Counted from the stretch's first letter, positions 17,364-27,060 are shown. The stretch is DNA of 34,120 nt from Borrelia parkeri (GCF_023035815.1 NZ_CP073171.1:1-34120), one strand, 5' to 3'. The notes: generated by a model not told the origin, from the sequence alone. Numbers and translations: made by a program.

Positions 17364-18404
17364 ATGAAAAGAATTACTTTTTGTGCGTTATTGATGACTT
17401 TATTTTTACTTCTTAGTTGTGGGAGTGGGAGTGCTAAGACGGAAGATCCTAAAACCACTTTCTTAAATTCTATTGCTAATTTAGGTAAAGGGTTCTTAGA
17501 TGTTTTTACTTCCCTTTCTGATATGGTTTCTGGTTCTTTTGGTATTAAGGCTGAGACTAAAAAGGAAGATATTGGAGCTTATTTCACTAAAATTGCAGAG
17601 ACTATGACATCTGTTAAAAAGAAATTACAAGATGAAGTTGCTAATAATGGAAATTACTTGAAACTTAAATCAGTCGTTGATACTTTTATCACAGGAACAT
17701 TAGACAAGATCGCAGAAGGGGCTAAGACTGCGGCTAAAGGGGCTACAACTGATACTGCTGTTGGTAATGCTGTCAAAAATGAAGATGCTACACCCGCAGA
17801 TGCTTCAAGTGTTAACTCTCTTGTTAAAGGAATTAAAACTATTGTTGACGTGGTCTTAAAAGACAATGAAGGGAGTGCAGAGGCAAATAAGACTACAGAT
17901 GATGACAAAAAGGATATTGGTAAGTTGTTTAGTAAAGCATCTGATGATGGAACTGAAACTGAGGCTGCTAAGGCAAATGCATCAATAGGTGCAGTAACTG
18001 GTGCTGACATTTTACAAGCTATTGCTAAGTCTGGTATGGCTTCAGCCGGTAAAGATATTGATCAAGCAAAGGATGTTGCTGAGATTGCTACTGCTAAAAA
18101 TGATAGTGGTACTAAAGAGACTAAGAGAAAAGATGCAGTTATTGCGGGAGGAATAGCTTTAAGAGCTATGGCTAAGGGTGGTAAATTTGCTGCTAAAAAT
18201 GAAGACAAAGCTGTACCTGCAGTTAATGGTGTTGCTGCTAGTGCTGTTGGTAAGACTTTAAGTACTCTAATAATAGCAATAAGAAATACTGTTGATAGTG
18301 GTTTAAAAACAATCAGTGAAGCACTAGCTGCCGTTAAACAAGAAGATAAATCTGCAGATTCTACTACACCTGCAGGAGCAGCAGCTAGCGGACAGAAACA
18401 ATAA
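17364..18404 (+). CDS. vlp: Variable large protein (Vlp), type B, complete
   Basis: The 346-residue lipoprotein has leader [19 protein letters not shown] (Cys19), then [40 protein letters not shown], variable Ala-rich loops, [15 protein letters not shown], and a conserved C-terminal AVGKTLSTLIIAIRNTVDSG. Vlp proteins are surface antigens switched by gene conversion. AAGGAGG lies 9 bases before the ATG at 17364; GTG at 17358 is too close to it. A complete reading frame without a visible promoter implies a silent archive copy. Type B copies at 27120 and 30598 are close relatives. Confidence 0.92.
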   Translation: MKRITFCALLMTLFLLLSCGSGSAKTEDPKTTFLNSIANLGKGFLDVFTSLSDMVSGSFGIKAETKKEDIGAYFTKIAETMTSVKKKLQDEVANNGNYLKLKSVVDTFITGTLDKIAEGAKTAAKGATTDTAVGNAVKNEDATPADASSVNSLVKGIKTIVDVVLKDNEGSAEANKTTDDDKKDIGKLFSKASDDGTETEAAKANASIGAVTGADILQAIAKSGMASAGKDIDQAKDVAEIATAKNDSGTKETKRKDAVIAGGIALRAMAKGGKFAAKNEDKAVPAVNGVAASAVGKTLSTLIIAIRNTVDSGLKTISEALAAVKQEDKSADSTTPAGAAASGQKQ

Positions 18405-18446
18405 ATAATTATTAATAAAATATACATAACTAAATAAAGTCATTTT

Positions 18447-18484
18447 AGGAAAACTCTTCTCTTCATGAGATTCGTTTTCCTTTT
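18447..18484 (+). repeat. Downstream homology block with terminator hairpin
   Basis: The same AGGAAAAC...GTTTTCCTTTT element as at 17284, with inner TTCTC/GAGA pairing, lies between the type B vlp and the first plus-strand vsp. Confidence 0.8.
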
Positions 18485-18526
18485 ATTTATATTTTGTTCC
18501 CCTGGTTAATAAGGAGGCACGTGATA

Positions 18527-19168
18527 ATGAAAAGAATTACTTTAAGTGCATTATTAATGACTTTATTTTTACTCATGTCTTGTAATAATTCAGGGACTTC
18601 TCCTAAAGATGGACAAGCGGCTAAATCTGATGGTACAATCTTTGACCTAGATACAATAACTAAAAACATAAAAGAGGCTGTCGCTTTTGCTAAGAGTGTT
18701 ACAGAAATTCATACTTTAGTTAAGTCCATTGATGAGCTTGCTAAAGCTATTGGTAAGAAAATTAAAGATGATGGTACTCTTGAGGATGAGCAAAACCATA
18801 ATGGAGCATTGGTTACAGGGGTATATCAATTAATATTGGATGTACAGGGTAAGTTGACAAAATTGGAAACTGGGGCCAGCAAGTTTGCTGGGATAAAGGA
18901 GAAGGTTGTTGCTGCTAAGACTTCAAGTGGAACATTTTTGAATAAATTAAAAGGTGAGAGCGACCTTCGTAAGGAGGGTATTACTGATGCTCATGCAAAG
19001 AGTGCTATACTTGTAACAGATGCTACAAAAGATAAAGGAGCAAAAGAACTTGGTGAGCTCAATACAGCAATAGATGCTTTGTTAACGGCTGCTGAAGCTG
19101 CAGTAACAGCTGCAATTACACAGCTTTCAACCCCTGCTAAGTCAGAGCCTACTGCTCAATCTAACTAA
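18527..19168 (+). CDS. vsp: Variable small protein (Vsp), OspC family, complete
   Basis: The 213-residue lipoprotein has leader [19 protein letters not shown] and an OspC-like body: IKEAVAFAKSVTEIHTLVKS, then HNGALVTGVYQLILDVQGKL, and a C-terminal helix ending TAQSN. AAGGAGG lies 9 bases before the ATG at 18527; the frame is open further upstream but lacks a ribosome site there. The leader has ITLS where most copies have ITFC, a variant also seen in the vlp at 29422. It heads the first direct copy of the vsp-A-C-D module. There is no promoter. Confidence 0.92.
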   Translation: MKRITLSALLMTLFLLMSCNNSGTSPKDGQAAKSDGTIFDLDTITKNIKEAVAFAKSVTEIHTLVKSIDELAKAIGKKIKDDGTLEDEQNHNGALVTGVYQLILDVQGKLTKLETGASKFAGIKEKVVAAKTSSGTFLNKLKGESDLRKEGITDAHAKSAILVTDATKDKGAKELGELNTAIDALLTAAEAAVTAAITQLSTPAKSEPTAQSN

Positions 19169-19249
19169 GGATAAACAAGTTAATTTATTATTATAAGATT
19201 ACTTTTTAATCAATCGTTATTTTCTTATAAAATAAAGTCTATAAATAAT

Positions 19250-19281
19250 AAGCTAGGAGTTTGCTTCTCTTAGCTTTTTTT
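19250..19281 (+). terminator. Terminator hairpin after vsp
   Basis: AAGCTAGGAG (19250-19259) pairs with CTCTTAGCTT (19267-19276), followed by a seven-T run (19275-19281). Equivalent hairpins lie at 6318-6350 and 23581-23613. Confidence 0.8.
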
Positions 19282-19408
19282 GTTTCTTTATTCTCTCTTT
19301 ATTTCCTTTACTACTTTATTATACTTCTTTAGATTTTTTTTATCTTTTAGACTTATATTTATGCTTTGATTTTATCTTGTTTTATCTCTTGATAAGAAAT
19401 TATATTTC

Positions 19409-20410
19409 TTATTTTTACTTCTTAGTTGTGGCAGTGGGAGTACTAAGGCTGAGGATCCTCAGAGTAGATTCTTAAAGTCAGTTATTAGTTTAGGTAATGA
19501 CTTCTTAAATGTTTTCACTTCCCTTTCTGATATGGTTGGAGGGGTTTTAGGTTTTGATACTAATACTAAAAAGTCTGATGTTGCAGTTTACTTTAAGAAA
19601 GTACATGATACTCTTTCATCTACTAAGACATCCCTTGAGAAAATTGTTTCTGATATGAAATCTGATAATAATCCTAATTCTTCTACAGTTGAGACTGCTG
19701 TAACTAATTTAGTTACAACCACTCTTGATAAAATAATCCAGGGGGCTAAGACTGCTAGTGAGGCTGTTGGTACTACAGGTGATGAGTTACTTGGTAATGT
19801 TGGTGCGAATAATGCTGCTGGTGTTGCTGGTACTGAAGTTGATAAACTAGTAAAGGGAATTAAGACAATTGTAGAATTGGTACTTGGAGATAAAGGAAAT
19901 CCTGAGGCGGGTACTGATAAAAAAGCTGATGATCTTGGAATAAAAACTGCAAATAATGCTGGTAATGGTGAAGCAGGTAAATTATTTGCTGCTAATGCTG
20001 CTATTGATAGTGCTGATAATGCAAAAAAAGTTGCAGCTGATGCTGCTAAAGCTGTTGGGGCTGTTACTGGTGCTGACATATTGAAAGCCATAGTTAAAAA
20101 TGGTTCTAATTCTGCTGTTGATGCTGCAAAGGCTAATGCTAAAGATGGAACTATTGCAGGTGCTATTGCATTAACAGTTATGGCAAAGGATGGTAAATTT
20201 GCTGGTCCTACTGCTGATAGTGTTGATTATGTTATTGCTGCTAAAGGTGCAGCTATAAGTGCAGTAACTAAAGCATTGGGTACTCTAACTATTGCTATAA
20301 GAAACACTATTGACGCAGGACTTAAAGAAGTTAAAGATGCTATGAAATTTAATTCTACTGATACTCCTGTAACTACTGATAGGCAAGTTTCTGAAACTAA
20401 AGGTCAATAA
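19409..20410 (+). pseudogene. vlp: Silent vlp cassette, type A, truncated leader
   Basis: The frame begins inside the leader ([20 protein letters not shown]), so the lipobox is present but the start codon, first leader codons and ribosome site are absent. It continues [20 protein letters not shown], a variable body with [20 protein letters not shown], and the conserved end [20 protein letters not shown]. The truncation point matches the inverted copy at 5303-6184, as does the upstream flank (ATAAGAA and TTTGATTTTA stretches). It is second in module copy 1. The internal ATG at 19532 is not a plausible start. Confidence 0.85.
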
Positions 20411-20452
20411 TTAGAATTAATAACAATATACATAATTAAATAAAGTCATTTT

Positions 20453-20490
20453 AGGAAAACTATTCTCTTCATAAGAATTGTTTTCCTTTT
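20453..20490 (+). repeat. Downstream homology block with terminator hairpin
   Basis: AGGAAAAC (20453-20460) pairs with the start of GTTTTCCTTTT (20480-20490), preceded by TAAATAAAGTCATTTT. It follows the type A cassette of module copy 1. Confidence 0.8.
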
Positions 20491-20556
20491 GTTTTTATCT
20501 TGTTCTAAGGTTGTTAACCACTTTGCCCCTTTAGGTTAATAAGGAGGCACGTGATA

Positions 20557-21654
20557 ATGAAAAGAATTACTTTTTGTGCGTTATTAATGACTTTATTTTT
20601 ACTTCTTAGCTGTGGCAGTGGTCAACAGGTTGCAAACTCAGGTAATCCTGGAACAGCAGGAGGAGAGCAACAAGGGGTTGGGAGTTTAAGTTCAGTGCTA
20701 ATGGAGGTAGGTAGGAGTGCTGAAAATGCCTTTTATTCTTTTTTAGAGTTACTCTCAGATACATTAGGCTTTACTGCTAAATCAACTACAAAGAAAGAGG
20801 ATGTTGGAGGTTATTTTAACAGCTTAGGTGCGAAGCTTGGAGACGCATCAGCAGAGTTAGAACAAGTAGCAGTTAAGGCAACAGCAGATCTTGAGAAAGG
20901 CGATGCATCTAAAAATCCTATTAGAGTAGCTATTGATGCTGCTAAGACTACTTTAAGCAAATTAAAAGGCCATTTAGACTCCTTAAAAGGGATAGGTGAT
21001 GACAAAGTGGTAGGGGACGCAGCAAGTGGTGGTGCTGGTTTAGGAGCAGCAGTTGATACAGATGAATTAAAGAAAGCCCTTAAGGCCTTGCAGGAGATAG
21101 TAAAATCTGCAACAGATGTAGGTGTTCAAGCATTAAAAGAAGGAACTACTACATTACAAGCAAATGGAGGCGCAGATAATAAGGATGGTGCTAAGATATT
21201 AGCTACAAGTGGTGGTAATAATCCAGCAGCAACAGATGCAGGAAAAGCAGCAGCAATATTATCAACAGTAAGTGGTGAGGAAATACTAGCATCAATAATT
21301 GCATCAAAAGAAAGTGATGCAGCACTAGGAGCAGTTGCAGATGGAAATACAAGTGCCATTTCCTTTGCTAAAGGAGGTCAGGCAGATCACTTGGCAGGTG
21401 CAAATACTCCAAAAGCAGCAGCAGTAGTAGGAGGAATCGCATTACGTTCATTGATTAAGACAGGTAAATTAGCATCAGGCGCAGCAGATGCTGCTACAGG
21501 AGGAGGGAAAGAAGTACAAGGTGTAGGAATAACAGCAGTAAATAAGCTGTTAGTAGCAATAGAGGATATAATTAAGAATATAGTAAAGAATGTTCTTGAA
21601 AAAGCAAAAGAAAAAATAGATGAAGCAAGAGCTACAAAACCAGCAGGGCAGTAA
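20557..21654 (+). CDS. vlp: Variable large protein (Vlp), type C, complete
   Basis: The 365-residue lipoprotein has leader [19 protein letters not shown], a Gly-rich linker (GNPGTAGGEQQGVGSL), then SSVLMEVGRSAENAFYSFLE, LLSDTLGFTAKSTTKKEDVG, variable loops, SGEEILASIIASKES and the type C tail NVLEKAKEKIDEARATKPAG. AAGGAGG lies 9 bases before the ATG. It is third in module copy 1 and the only type C copy with a full start region; the other two lose the first part of the leader. Its first 170 or so residues nearly match the copy at 24826 and then the two diverge, a mosaic pattern. Alanine codons are mostly GCA, unlike the GCT-rich type A and D cassettes. Confidence 0.92.
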   Translation: MKRITFCALLMTLFLLLSCGSGQQVANSGNPGTAGGEQQGVGSLSSVLMEVGRSAENAFYSFLELLSDTLGFTAKSTTKKEDVGGYFNSLGAKLGDASAELEQVAVKATADLEKGDASKNPIRVAIDAAKTTLSKLKGHLDSLKGIGDDKVVGDAASGGAGLGAAVDTDELKKALKALQEIVKSATDVGVQALKEGTTTLQANGGADNKDGAKILATSGGNNPAATDAGKAAAILSTVSGEEILASIIASKESDAALGAVADGNTSAISFAKGGQADHLAGANTPKAAAVVGGIALRSLIKTGKLASGAADAATGGGKEVQGVGITAVNKLLVAIEDIIKNIVKNVLEKAKEKIDEARATKPAGQ

Positions 21655-21693
21655 TAAGATAAATAATTAGATTAATTGCTTAAAAGTAAGATT

Positions 21694-21729
21694 AGAAGGA
21701 ATCTGAGACGCATCTCTAAGATTCCTTCT
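21694..21729 (+). terminator. Hairpin downstream of type C vlp
   Basis: AGAAGGAATCT (21694-21704) pairs with AGATTCCTTCT (21719-21729), with an inner GAGA/TCTC pair. The equivalents at 4090-4125 and 25927-25963 have different bases but keep the pairing, suggesting compensatory change and a conserved structure. Confidence 0.7.
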
Positions 21730-21772
21730 ATATTGTTGTAATTAACTTTAAGAAGTTAAATTGGCTTCTTAA

Positions 21773-22756
21773 TCTAAAATTTCTTTCTTTGATTCACTTA
21801 TTAAAATAGGTCAAGTATTTCAAGAGGTTTTTGGTATTTTTGGTAATGCTATTGGTGATGCTTTGGGACTTACAGCAGTTAAATCGGGTGACAAGAAAAG
21901 TAAAGTTGGTGAACACTTTAATAAGGTAAAGAAAGGATTAGAAGATACTAAGGATAAGTTAAATGAGCTATCAAATAAAATATCTGAAGTAACTAGTGCT
22001 GATGGAAACACAGTTGAAGCTGTTAAGGGTGCAATTAACAGTGCAAATGATGTTTTTGAGAGGCTAATTGCTGCTCTAACTAAACTTGCTGGTGTAATTA
22101 ATGATGGTTCTGACATTGGTGATACTGCTAGTGGTGCTGCTGCAGTAGCTGCTGATAAAGATGGTGTTGAAGCCATGATTGGGGGAATTCAAACAATTAT
22201 TGCAGAAGCAGGGAAGTCTGGCATAGCAATCAAACCTGGAAATGCTGGTGGGCAGGTAGCAGCTTCTGCTACAACAGATGCTACTGCTGTACTTGCTGCC
22301 AATGCTAGTGCTGGTGCTAATTCTGGTCCTAAACTTGCTGAAGAGGTATCTAAAGCTGATCCATGGGCAATGATTAACAAGATAAAAGATTCTAAAGCTA
22401 CAACTGGTAATCTTAGTGAAGCTAGTAATTATGATGCTGGAACATTGGCAGTTGGTACACCTAATCATGCCAATGGTGCTGGTGCGGCTACTAATGCAGA
22501 CTTAGCTGCTGCTGTTGCTCTTAAAGCTATGATTCAGACTGGTAAACTTAGTGCTACTGCTAATGAGGTTGTAGGAGTTAAAGCTGCTGCTGTAACTGCT
22601 GTAAATAAGGTATTAGGAGTACTTGACGTAATAATTAGGAAAACAGTATCAAGTAATCTAGATAAAATAAGAGAAGCAGTTAAAGGGATACAGTACTCTG
22701 AAACTACTGCTGAAGCAACTGAATCTAGTACTATTCAACCTGCTGCTACTAAATAA
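21773..22756 (+). pseudogene. vlp: Silent vlp cassette, type D, 5'-truncated
   Basis: The open frame starts at 21773 after an in-frame TAA (21770-21772), which sits where the copy at 25995 has GAA. The body reads [40 protein letters not shown], variable Ala-rich loops, DPWAMINKIKDSKA and a C-terminal QPAATK. There is no leader, lipobox or ribosome site. It is fourth in module copy 1 and is followed by the conserved downstream block. The stop is shared with the inverted copy at 3060-4046, so it predates at least one module duplication. Confidence 0.85.
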
Positions 22757-22794
22757 ATTATCTAATTAAATAATCTACTAAATAAAGTCATTTT

Positions 22795-22834
22795 AGGAAA
22801 ACTTTTCTCTCTTCATGAGAACCGTTTTCCTTTT
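22795..22834 (+). repeat. Downstream homology block with terminator hairpin
   Basis: AGGAAAAC (22795-22802) pairs with the start of GTTTTCCTTTT (22824-22834), with inner GAGAA. It marks the boundary between module copies 1 and 2. Confidence 0.8.
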
Positions 22835-22876
22835 GTTTTATCTAGCTCCCTTAAGTTAATAAGGAGGCACGTGATA

Positions 22877-23506
22877 ATGAAAAGAATTACTTTTTGTGCA
22901 TTATTAATGACTTTATTTTTACTTATGTCTTGTAATAATTCAGGGACTTCTCCTAAAGATGGACAAGCAGCTAAATCTGATGGCACAATCCTTGACTTAG
23001 CTACAATAACTAAAAACATAACTGATGCTGTAGATTTTGCAAAAAATGTTAAAGACGTTCATACTTTAGTTAAGTCTATTGATGAGCTTGCTAAAGCTAT
23101 TGGTAAGAAAATTAAAGATGGTGATGAACTTGATATTGAGGCTGCTGTGAATGAATCTTTAGTTGCAGGAGCATTTCAAGTAATATTGACTGTAGAAACT
23201 AAATTGAAATTATTGGAAGGACCATCAGCTAAAATCTCAGATGCATGTAAGAAAAAGGTTACTGAGGCTAAGACTAAAAGTAGAGAGTTTTTAGGCAAAT
23301 TGAGAGGGGCTACAGCTACTCTTGGTAAAAAAGGCGTTGCTGATAATGATGCAAAAGCAGCTATAGATAGAATAGGTACATCTAATGGAGATAAAGGTGT
23401 TGCAGAACTTATTGCCTTGAACACAGCAATTGATGCTTTGTTAACAGCTGCTAATGATGCAGTAACAGCTGCTATTAATGCTCTTACAACTCCTGCTAAA
23501 CCTTAA
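22877..23506 (+). CDS. vsp: Variable small protein (Vsp), OspC family, complete
   Basis: The 209-residue lipoprotein has leader [19 protein letters not shown], then ITDAVDFAKNVKDVHTLVKS, NESLVAGAFQVILTVETKLK and a C-terminal LTTPAKP. It matches the vsp at 18527 closely over the first 45 or so residues and in the ALLTAA helix, and differs in the middle, the antigenically variable part of OspC-like proteins. AAGGAGG lies 9 bases before the ATG. It heads module copy 2. No promoter is visible; the preceding 40 bases are the downstream block of the previous cassette. Confidence 0.92.
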   Translation: MKRITFCALLMTLFLLMSCNNSGTSPKDGQAAKSDGTILDLATITKNITDAVDFAKNVKDVHTLVKSIDELAKAIGKKIKDGDELDIEAAVNESLVAGAFQVILTVETKLKLLEGPSAKISDACKKKVTEAKTKSREFLGKLRGATATLGKKGVADNDAKAAIDRIGTSNGDKGVAELIALNTAIDALLTAANDAVTAAINALTTPAKP

Positions 23507-23580
23507 TTAAGAGATAAATTGTTATTATAAGATTACTTTTTAATCAATCGTAATTATCTGATAAAATAAAGTCTATAAAT

Positions 23581-23613
23581 AATAAGCTAGGAGTTTTCTT
23601 CTCTTAGCTTATT
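23581..23613 (+). terminator. Terminator hairpin after vsp
   Basis: AATAAGCTAGGAG (23581-23593) pairs with CTCTTAGCTTATT (23601-23613), a 13-bp stem with one G-U pair, followed by TTGTTTC. Confidence 0.75.
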
Positions 23614-23753
23614 TTGTTTCTTTATTCTATATTTACTTGCTTTACTTCTTTATTATACTTCCTTTAGATTTCTTTTATCTTTTAGACTTATATTTATGCT
23701 TTGATTTTACCTTTTTTTATCACTTAATAATAACTTATATTTTTTATTTGTAG

Positions 23754-24731
23754 GATCCTCAGAGTAGATTCTTAAAATCTATTATTAGTTTAGGTAATGA
23801 CTTCTTAAATGTTTTTACTTCCTTTACTGATATGGTTGGAGGGGTTTTAGGGTTTAATACTAATACTAAAAAGTCTGATGTTGGGAACTACTTTAAAACT
23901 GTTCAGGATACTCTTTCATCTACTAAGAGGTCCCTTGAGAAAATTGTTTCTGATATGAAATCTGAGAATAATCCTAATGCTTCTGCAGTTGAGACCGCTG
24001 TAACTAATTTAGTTACTACCACTCTTGATAAAATAATCCAGGGGGCTAAGACTGCTAGTGAGGCTATTGGTACTACAGGTGATGAGTTGCTTGGTAATGT
24101 TGCTGAACCCGCTGCTGGTGCAGGTGTTGCTGCTGGTGATGAAGTCGATAAACTAGCAAAAGGAATTAAATCAATTGCGGATGTTGTACTTGGAGATAAA
24201 GGTAATCCTGATGCGGGAGATGATAAAAAAGCTGAAGATGGCAATACTGCAAGAACTGCTGCTGGTGGTGATGGTGAAGCAGGTAAATTATTTACAGCTG
24301 GTGCTGGTGCGGTTGGTGATGCTAACAATTCAAAAAAAGTTGCAGCTGATGCTGCTAAAGCTGTTGGAGCAGTAACTGGCTCTGACATCTTGAAAGCCAT
24401 GGTTAAAGATAATGGTGATGCTGCTAAATTAGCTACTTCTCAGAATGCTGGTGCTGCCCCTAAAGATGCAACTATTGCAGGAGGTATAGCTTTAAGGGTT
24501 ATGGCTAAGGATGGTAAATTTGCTGGTCCTAGTGCTGCTGCTGATGATGCTGTTACTGCAGTGAAAGGAGTAGTAGTAAGTGCTGTTACTAAGGCATTGG
24601 GTACTTTAACTATTGCAATAAGAAACACTATTGATGTGGGACTTAAAACCGTTAAAGATGCTATGAATATTAATACTACTGATACTCCTGTAACCATTGA
24701 TAATACAACCTCTGAAGCTAAAAACCAATAA
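23754..24731 (+). pseudogene. vlp: Silent vlp cassette, type A, 5'-truncated
   Basis: Homology begins at GATCCTCAG (23754), immediately after TAG where full copies have GAG of EDPQSR. Leader, lipobox and ribosome site are missing. The body reads [20 protein letters not shown], variable Ala/Gly-rich loops, [20 protein letters not shown] and [20 protein letters not shown]. It is second in module copy 2. Its upstream flank is the same as for the copy at 19409, but the junction is about 40 bases further into the gene, so the 5' ends of type A copies are eroded to different extents. Confidence 0.85.
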
Positions 24732-24772
24732 TCAGAATTAATAATAGATACATAACTAAATAAAGTCATTTG

Positions 24773-24810
24773 AGGAAAACCTTTCTCTTTCTGAGAACCG
24801 TTTTCCTTTT
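24773..24810 (+). repeat. Downstream homology block with terminator hairpin
   Basis: AGGAAAAC (24773-24780) pairs with the start of GTTTTCCTTTT (24800-24810), preceded by AACTAAATAAAGTCATTTG. It leads within 16 bases into the truncated type C leader. Confidence 0.8.
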
Positions 24811-24825
24811 ATTTATATTATATTA

Positions 24826-25881
24826 ATGACTTTATTTTTACTTCTTAGCTGTGGCAGTGGTCAACAGGCTGCAAACTCAGGTAATCCTGGAACAGCAGGA
24901 GGAGAGCAACAAGGGGTGGGGAGTTTAAGTTCAGTGCTAATGGAGGTAGGTAGGAGTGCTGAGAATGCTTTTTATTCTTTTTTAGAGTTACTCTCAGATA
25001 CATTAGGTTTTACTGCTAAATCAACTACAAAGAAAGAAGATGTGGGAGGTTATTTTAACAGCTTAGGTGCGAAGCTTGGAGACGCATCAGAAGAGTTAGA
25101 ACAAGTAGCAGTTAAGGCAACAGCAGATCTTGAGAAAGGCGATGCATCTAAAAATCCTATTAGAGTAGCTATTGATACAGCTAAGACTACTTTAAGCATA
25201 TTAAAAGGCCATTTAGAGTCTTTAGGTCAAGTAGGCGATACTAATGTAGTAGGTTATGCAAATAATGTTCAGGGTACAGGAACAGCGCCAGACGATGCTC
25301 AGTTAAAAGAAATGTTTAGGGCATTGAAAGGAATAGTGGAAATAGCAACAGATGTAGGTGTTAAAGCATTACAAGCAGGAGCTACAACATTGACAGTAAA
25401 TGGAGTAGATAATAAGGATGGTGCTAAGATATTAGCTACAAGCGGTGGTAATCCATCAGCAACTGATGCAGGTAAAGCTGCAATAATATTAGCAGCAGTA
25501 AGTGGTGAGGAGATATTAGACTCAATAGTTAGAGCAGGAGAAAGTGATGCAGCGTTAACAGCGAATGCAGATGAAAATACAACTTCATTGAAATTTGCTA
25601 AAGGAGGATCAGATGCTCACCTATCAAATAGTGCTAATCCAAAAGCAGCAGCGGTAGCAGGAGGGATAGCATTACGTTCATTGGTTAAGACAGGTAAACT
25701 AGGAGCTGGAGCAGCAGCTAATAATGCAGGAGGAGAGAAAGAAGTACAAGACATAGGAATCACTGCAGTAAATAAGCTGTTAGTAGCAGTGGAGGATATA
25801 ATTAAAAAGACAGTAAAGAATGTTCTTAAAACAGCAAAAGAAAAAATAGATGAGGTAAGATCTCCAAAAACAGCAGAGTAA
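24826..25881 (+). pseudogene. vlp: Silent vlp cassette, type C, truncated leader
   Basis: The frame opens with [14 protein letters not shown], where the Met is internal in a full leader (MKRITFCALLMTLF), so ten codons and the ribosome site are lost. In principle the product could still start here with a shortened signal, but nothing upstream resembles a ribosome site. The body follows type C: SSVLMEVGRSAENAFYSFLE, SGEEILDSIVRAGES and KTVKNVLKTAKEKIDEVR. Up to about residue 125 it nearly matches the copy at 20557, then differs sharply in the variable loops, suggesting gene conversion between the two. It is third in module copy 2. Confidence 0.82.
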
Positions 25882-25926
25882 TAAATAATACAGATATTTA
25901 GAATTAAATTATTAAGTAATTAGAGT

Positions 25927-25963
25927 AGAAGGCAATCTTAGTTTTATATCTAAGATGCCTTCT
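25927..25963 (+). terminator. Hairpin downstream of type C vlp
   Basis: AGAAGGCAATCTTAG (25927-25941) pairs with CTAAGATGCCTTCT (25950-25963) with one bulged A. It is the third copy of the type C hairpin. Confidence 0.7.
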
Positions 25964-25994
25964 ATATTGTTGTAATTAACTTTAAGAAGTTAAA

Positions 25995-26984
25995 TTGGCT
26001 GCTGAATCTAAAATTTCTTTCTTAGATTCATTAGTTAAGATAGGTCATGGGTTTTACGAGGTTTTTGGTATTTTTGGTAATGCTATTGGTGATGCTTTGG
26101 GTTTTACAGCAGTTAAATCGGGTGACAAGAGAAGTAAAGTTGGTGAACACTTTAAGAAAATAAAAAAAGGTTTAGGTGATACTAAGGATAAGTTAAATGA
26201 GCTATCAAATAAAATATCTGAATCAAAGAATGCTAATACCAGCACAATTGAAGCTGTTAAGGGTATAATTAGCAGTTCTAATGATATCTTTGATAAATTA
26301 ATTGGTGCCCTAACTAATTTGGCCGGTGTAACTAAGGATGATTCTCTGCTTGGCGATATTTCTAATGCTGCTGCAGTTGCTGCTGATGCAAATGACGTTA
26401 AGACTATTATTGAAAATGTAAATTCAATTATTGATGTAGCAGATAAGTCTGGAATAGAAATCAAGTCTGGAGAGGCTGGTAATGCTGTAGAAAAGGGTGA
26501 TGATAAAGCAGGCGCAGTAATTGTTGGTAAAGATAATAATGCTCCTGCTGCTAATGCTGGTCCTGTTCTAGCAGCTGAGGTTGCTAAGGCCGACCCATGG
26601 GCTATGATTAACAAGATTAAGAATGCTAAGGTTACTGATGCTGCTAATACTGATGAAAATAATGATGCTGGTACACTAGCTACTAAATTACCTAATGCTG
26701 CGAATAAGAATGGTGCGCTTACTAATGCCGACCTAGCAGCTGCTGTTGCTCTTAAGGCTATGACTAAGTCTGGTAAATTTAGTGCTGCTGGTGATGTTGA
26801 AGCAGTTAAAGCTGCTGCTGTATCTGCTGTAAATAAGGTACTGGGAATACTTGACTTAATAATTAGGAAAACAGTAGCAAGTAATCTAAATAAGATAAGA
26901 GAAGCTGTTAAAGGGATACAGTACTCTGAAACTACTGCTGAATCAACTGAAGCTAGTACTACTCAACCTGCTGCTACTAAATAA
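25995..26984 (+). pseudogene. vlp: Silent vlp cassette, type D, leaderless
   Basis: Of the three type D copies this has the longest open frame: [40 protein letters not shown], variable loops, DPWAMINKIKNAK and the end QPAATK. It still lacks leader, lipobox and ATG; the first possible start is TTG at 25995, with only a weak AAGAAG upstream. The other two type D copies have TAA where this one reads GAA. It is fourth and last in module copy 2. It would need recombination with a leader-bearing expression site to be displayed. Confidence 0.82.
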
Positions 26985-27022
26985 ATTATCTAATTAAATA
27001 ATCTACTAAATAAAGTCATTTT

Positions 27023-27060
27023 AGGAAAACTCTTCTCTTCATAAGAATTGTTTTCCTTTT
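27023..27060 (+). repeat. Downstream homology block with terminator hairpin
   Basis: AGGAAAAC (27023-27030) pairs with the start of GTTTTCCTTTT (27050-27060), preceded by CTAAATAAAGTCATTTT. It ends module copy 2. Confidence 0.8.
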
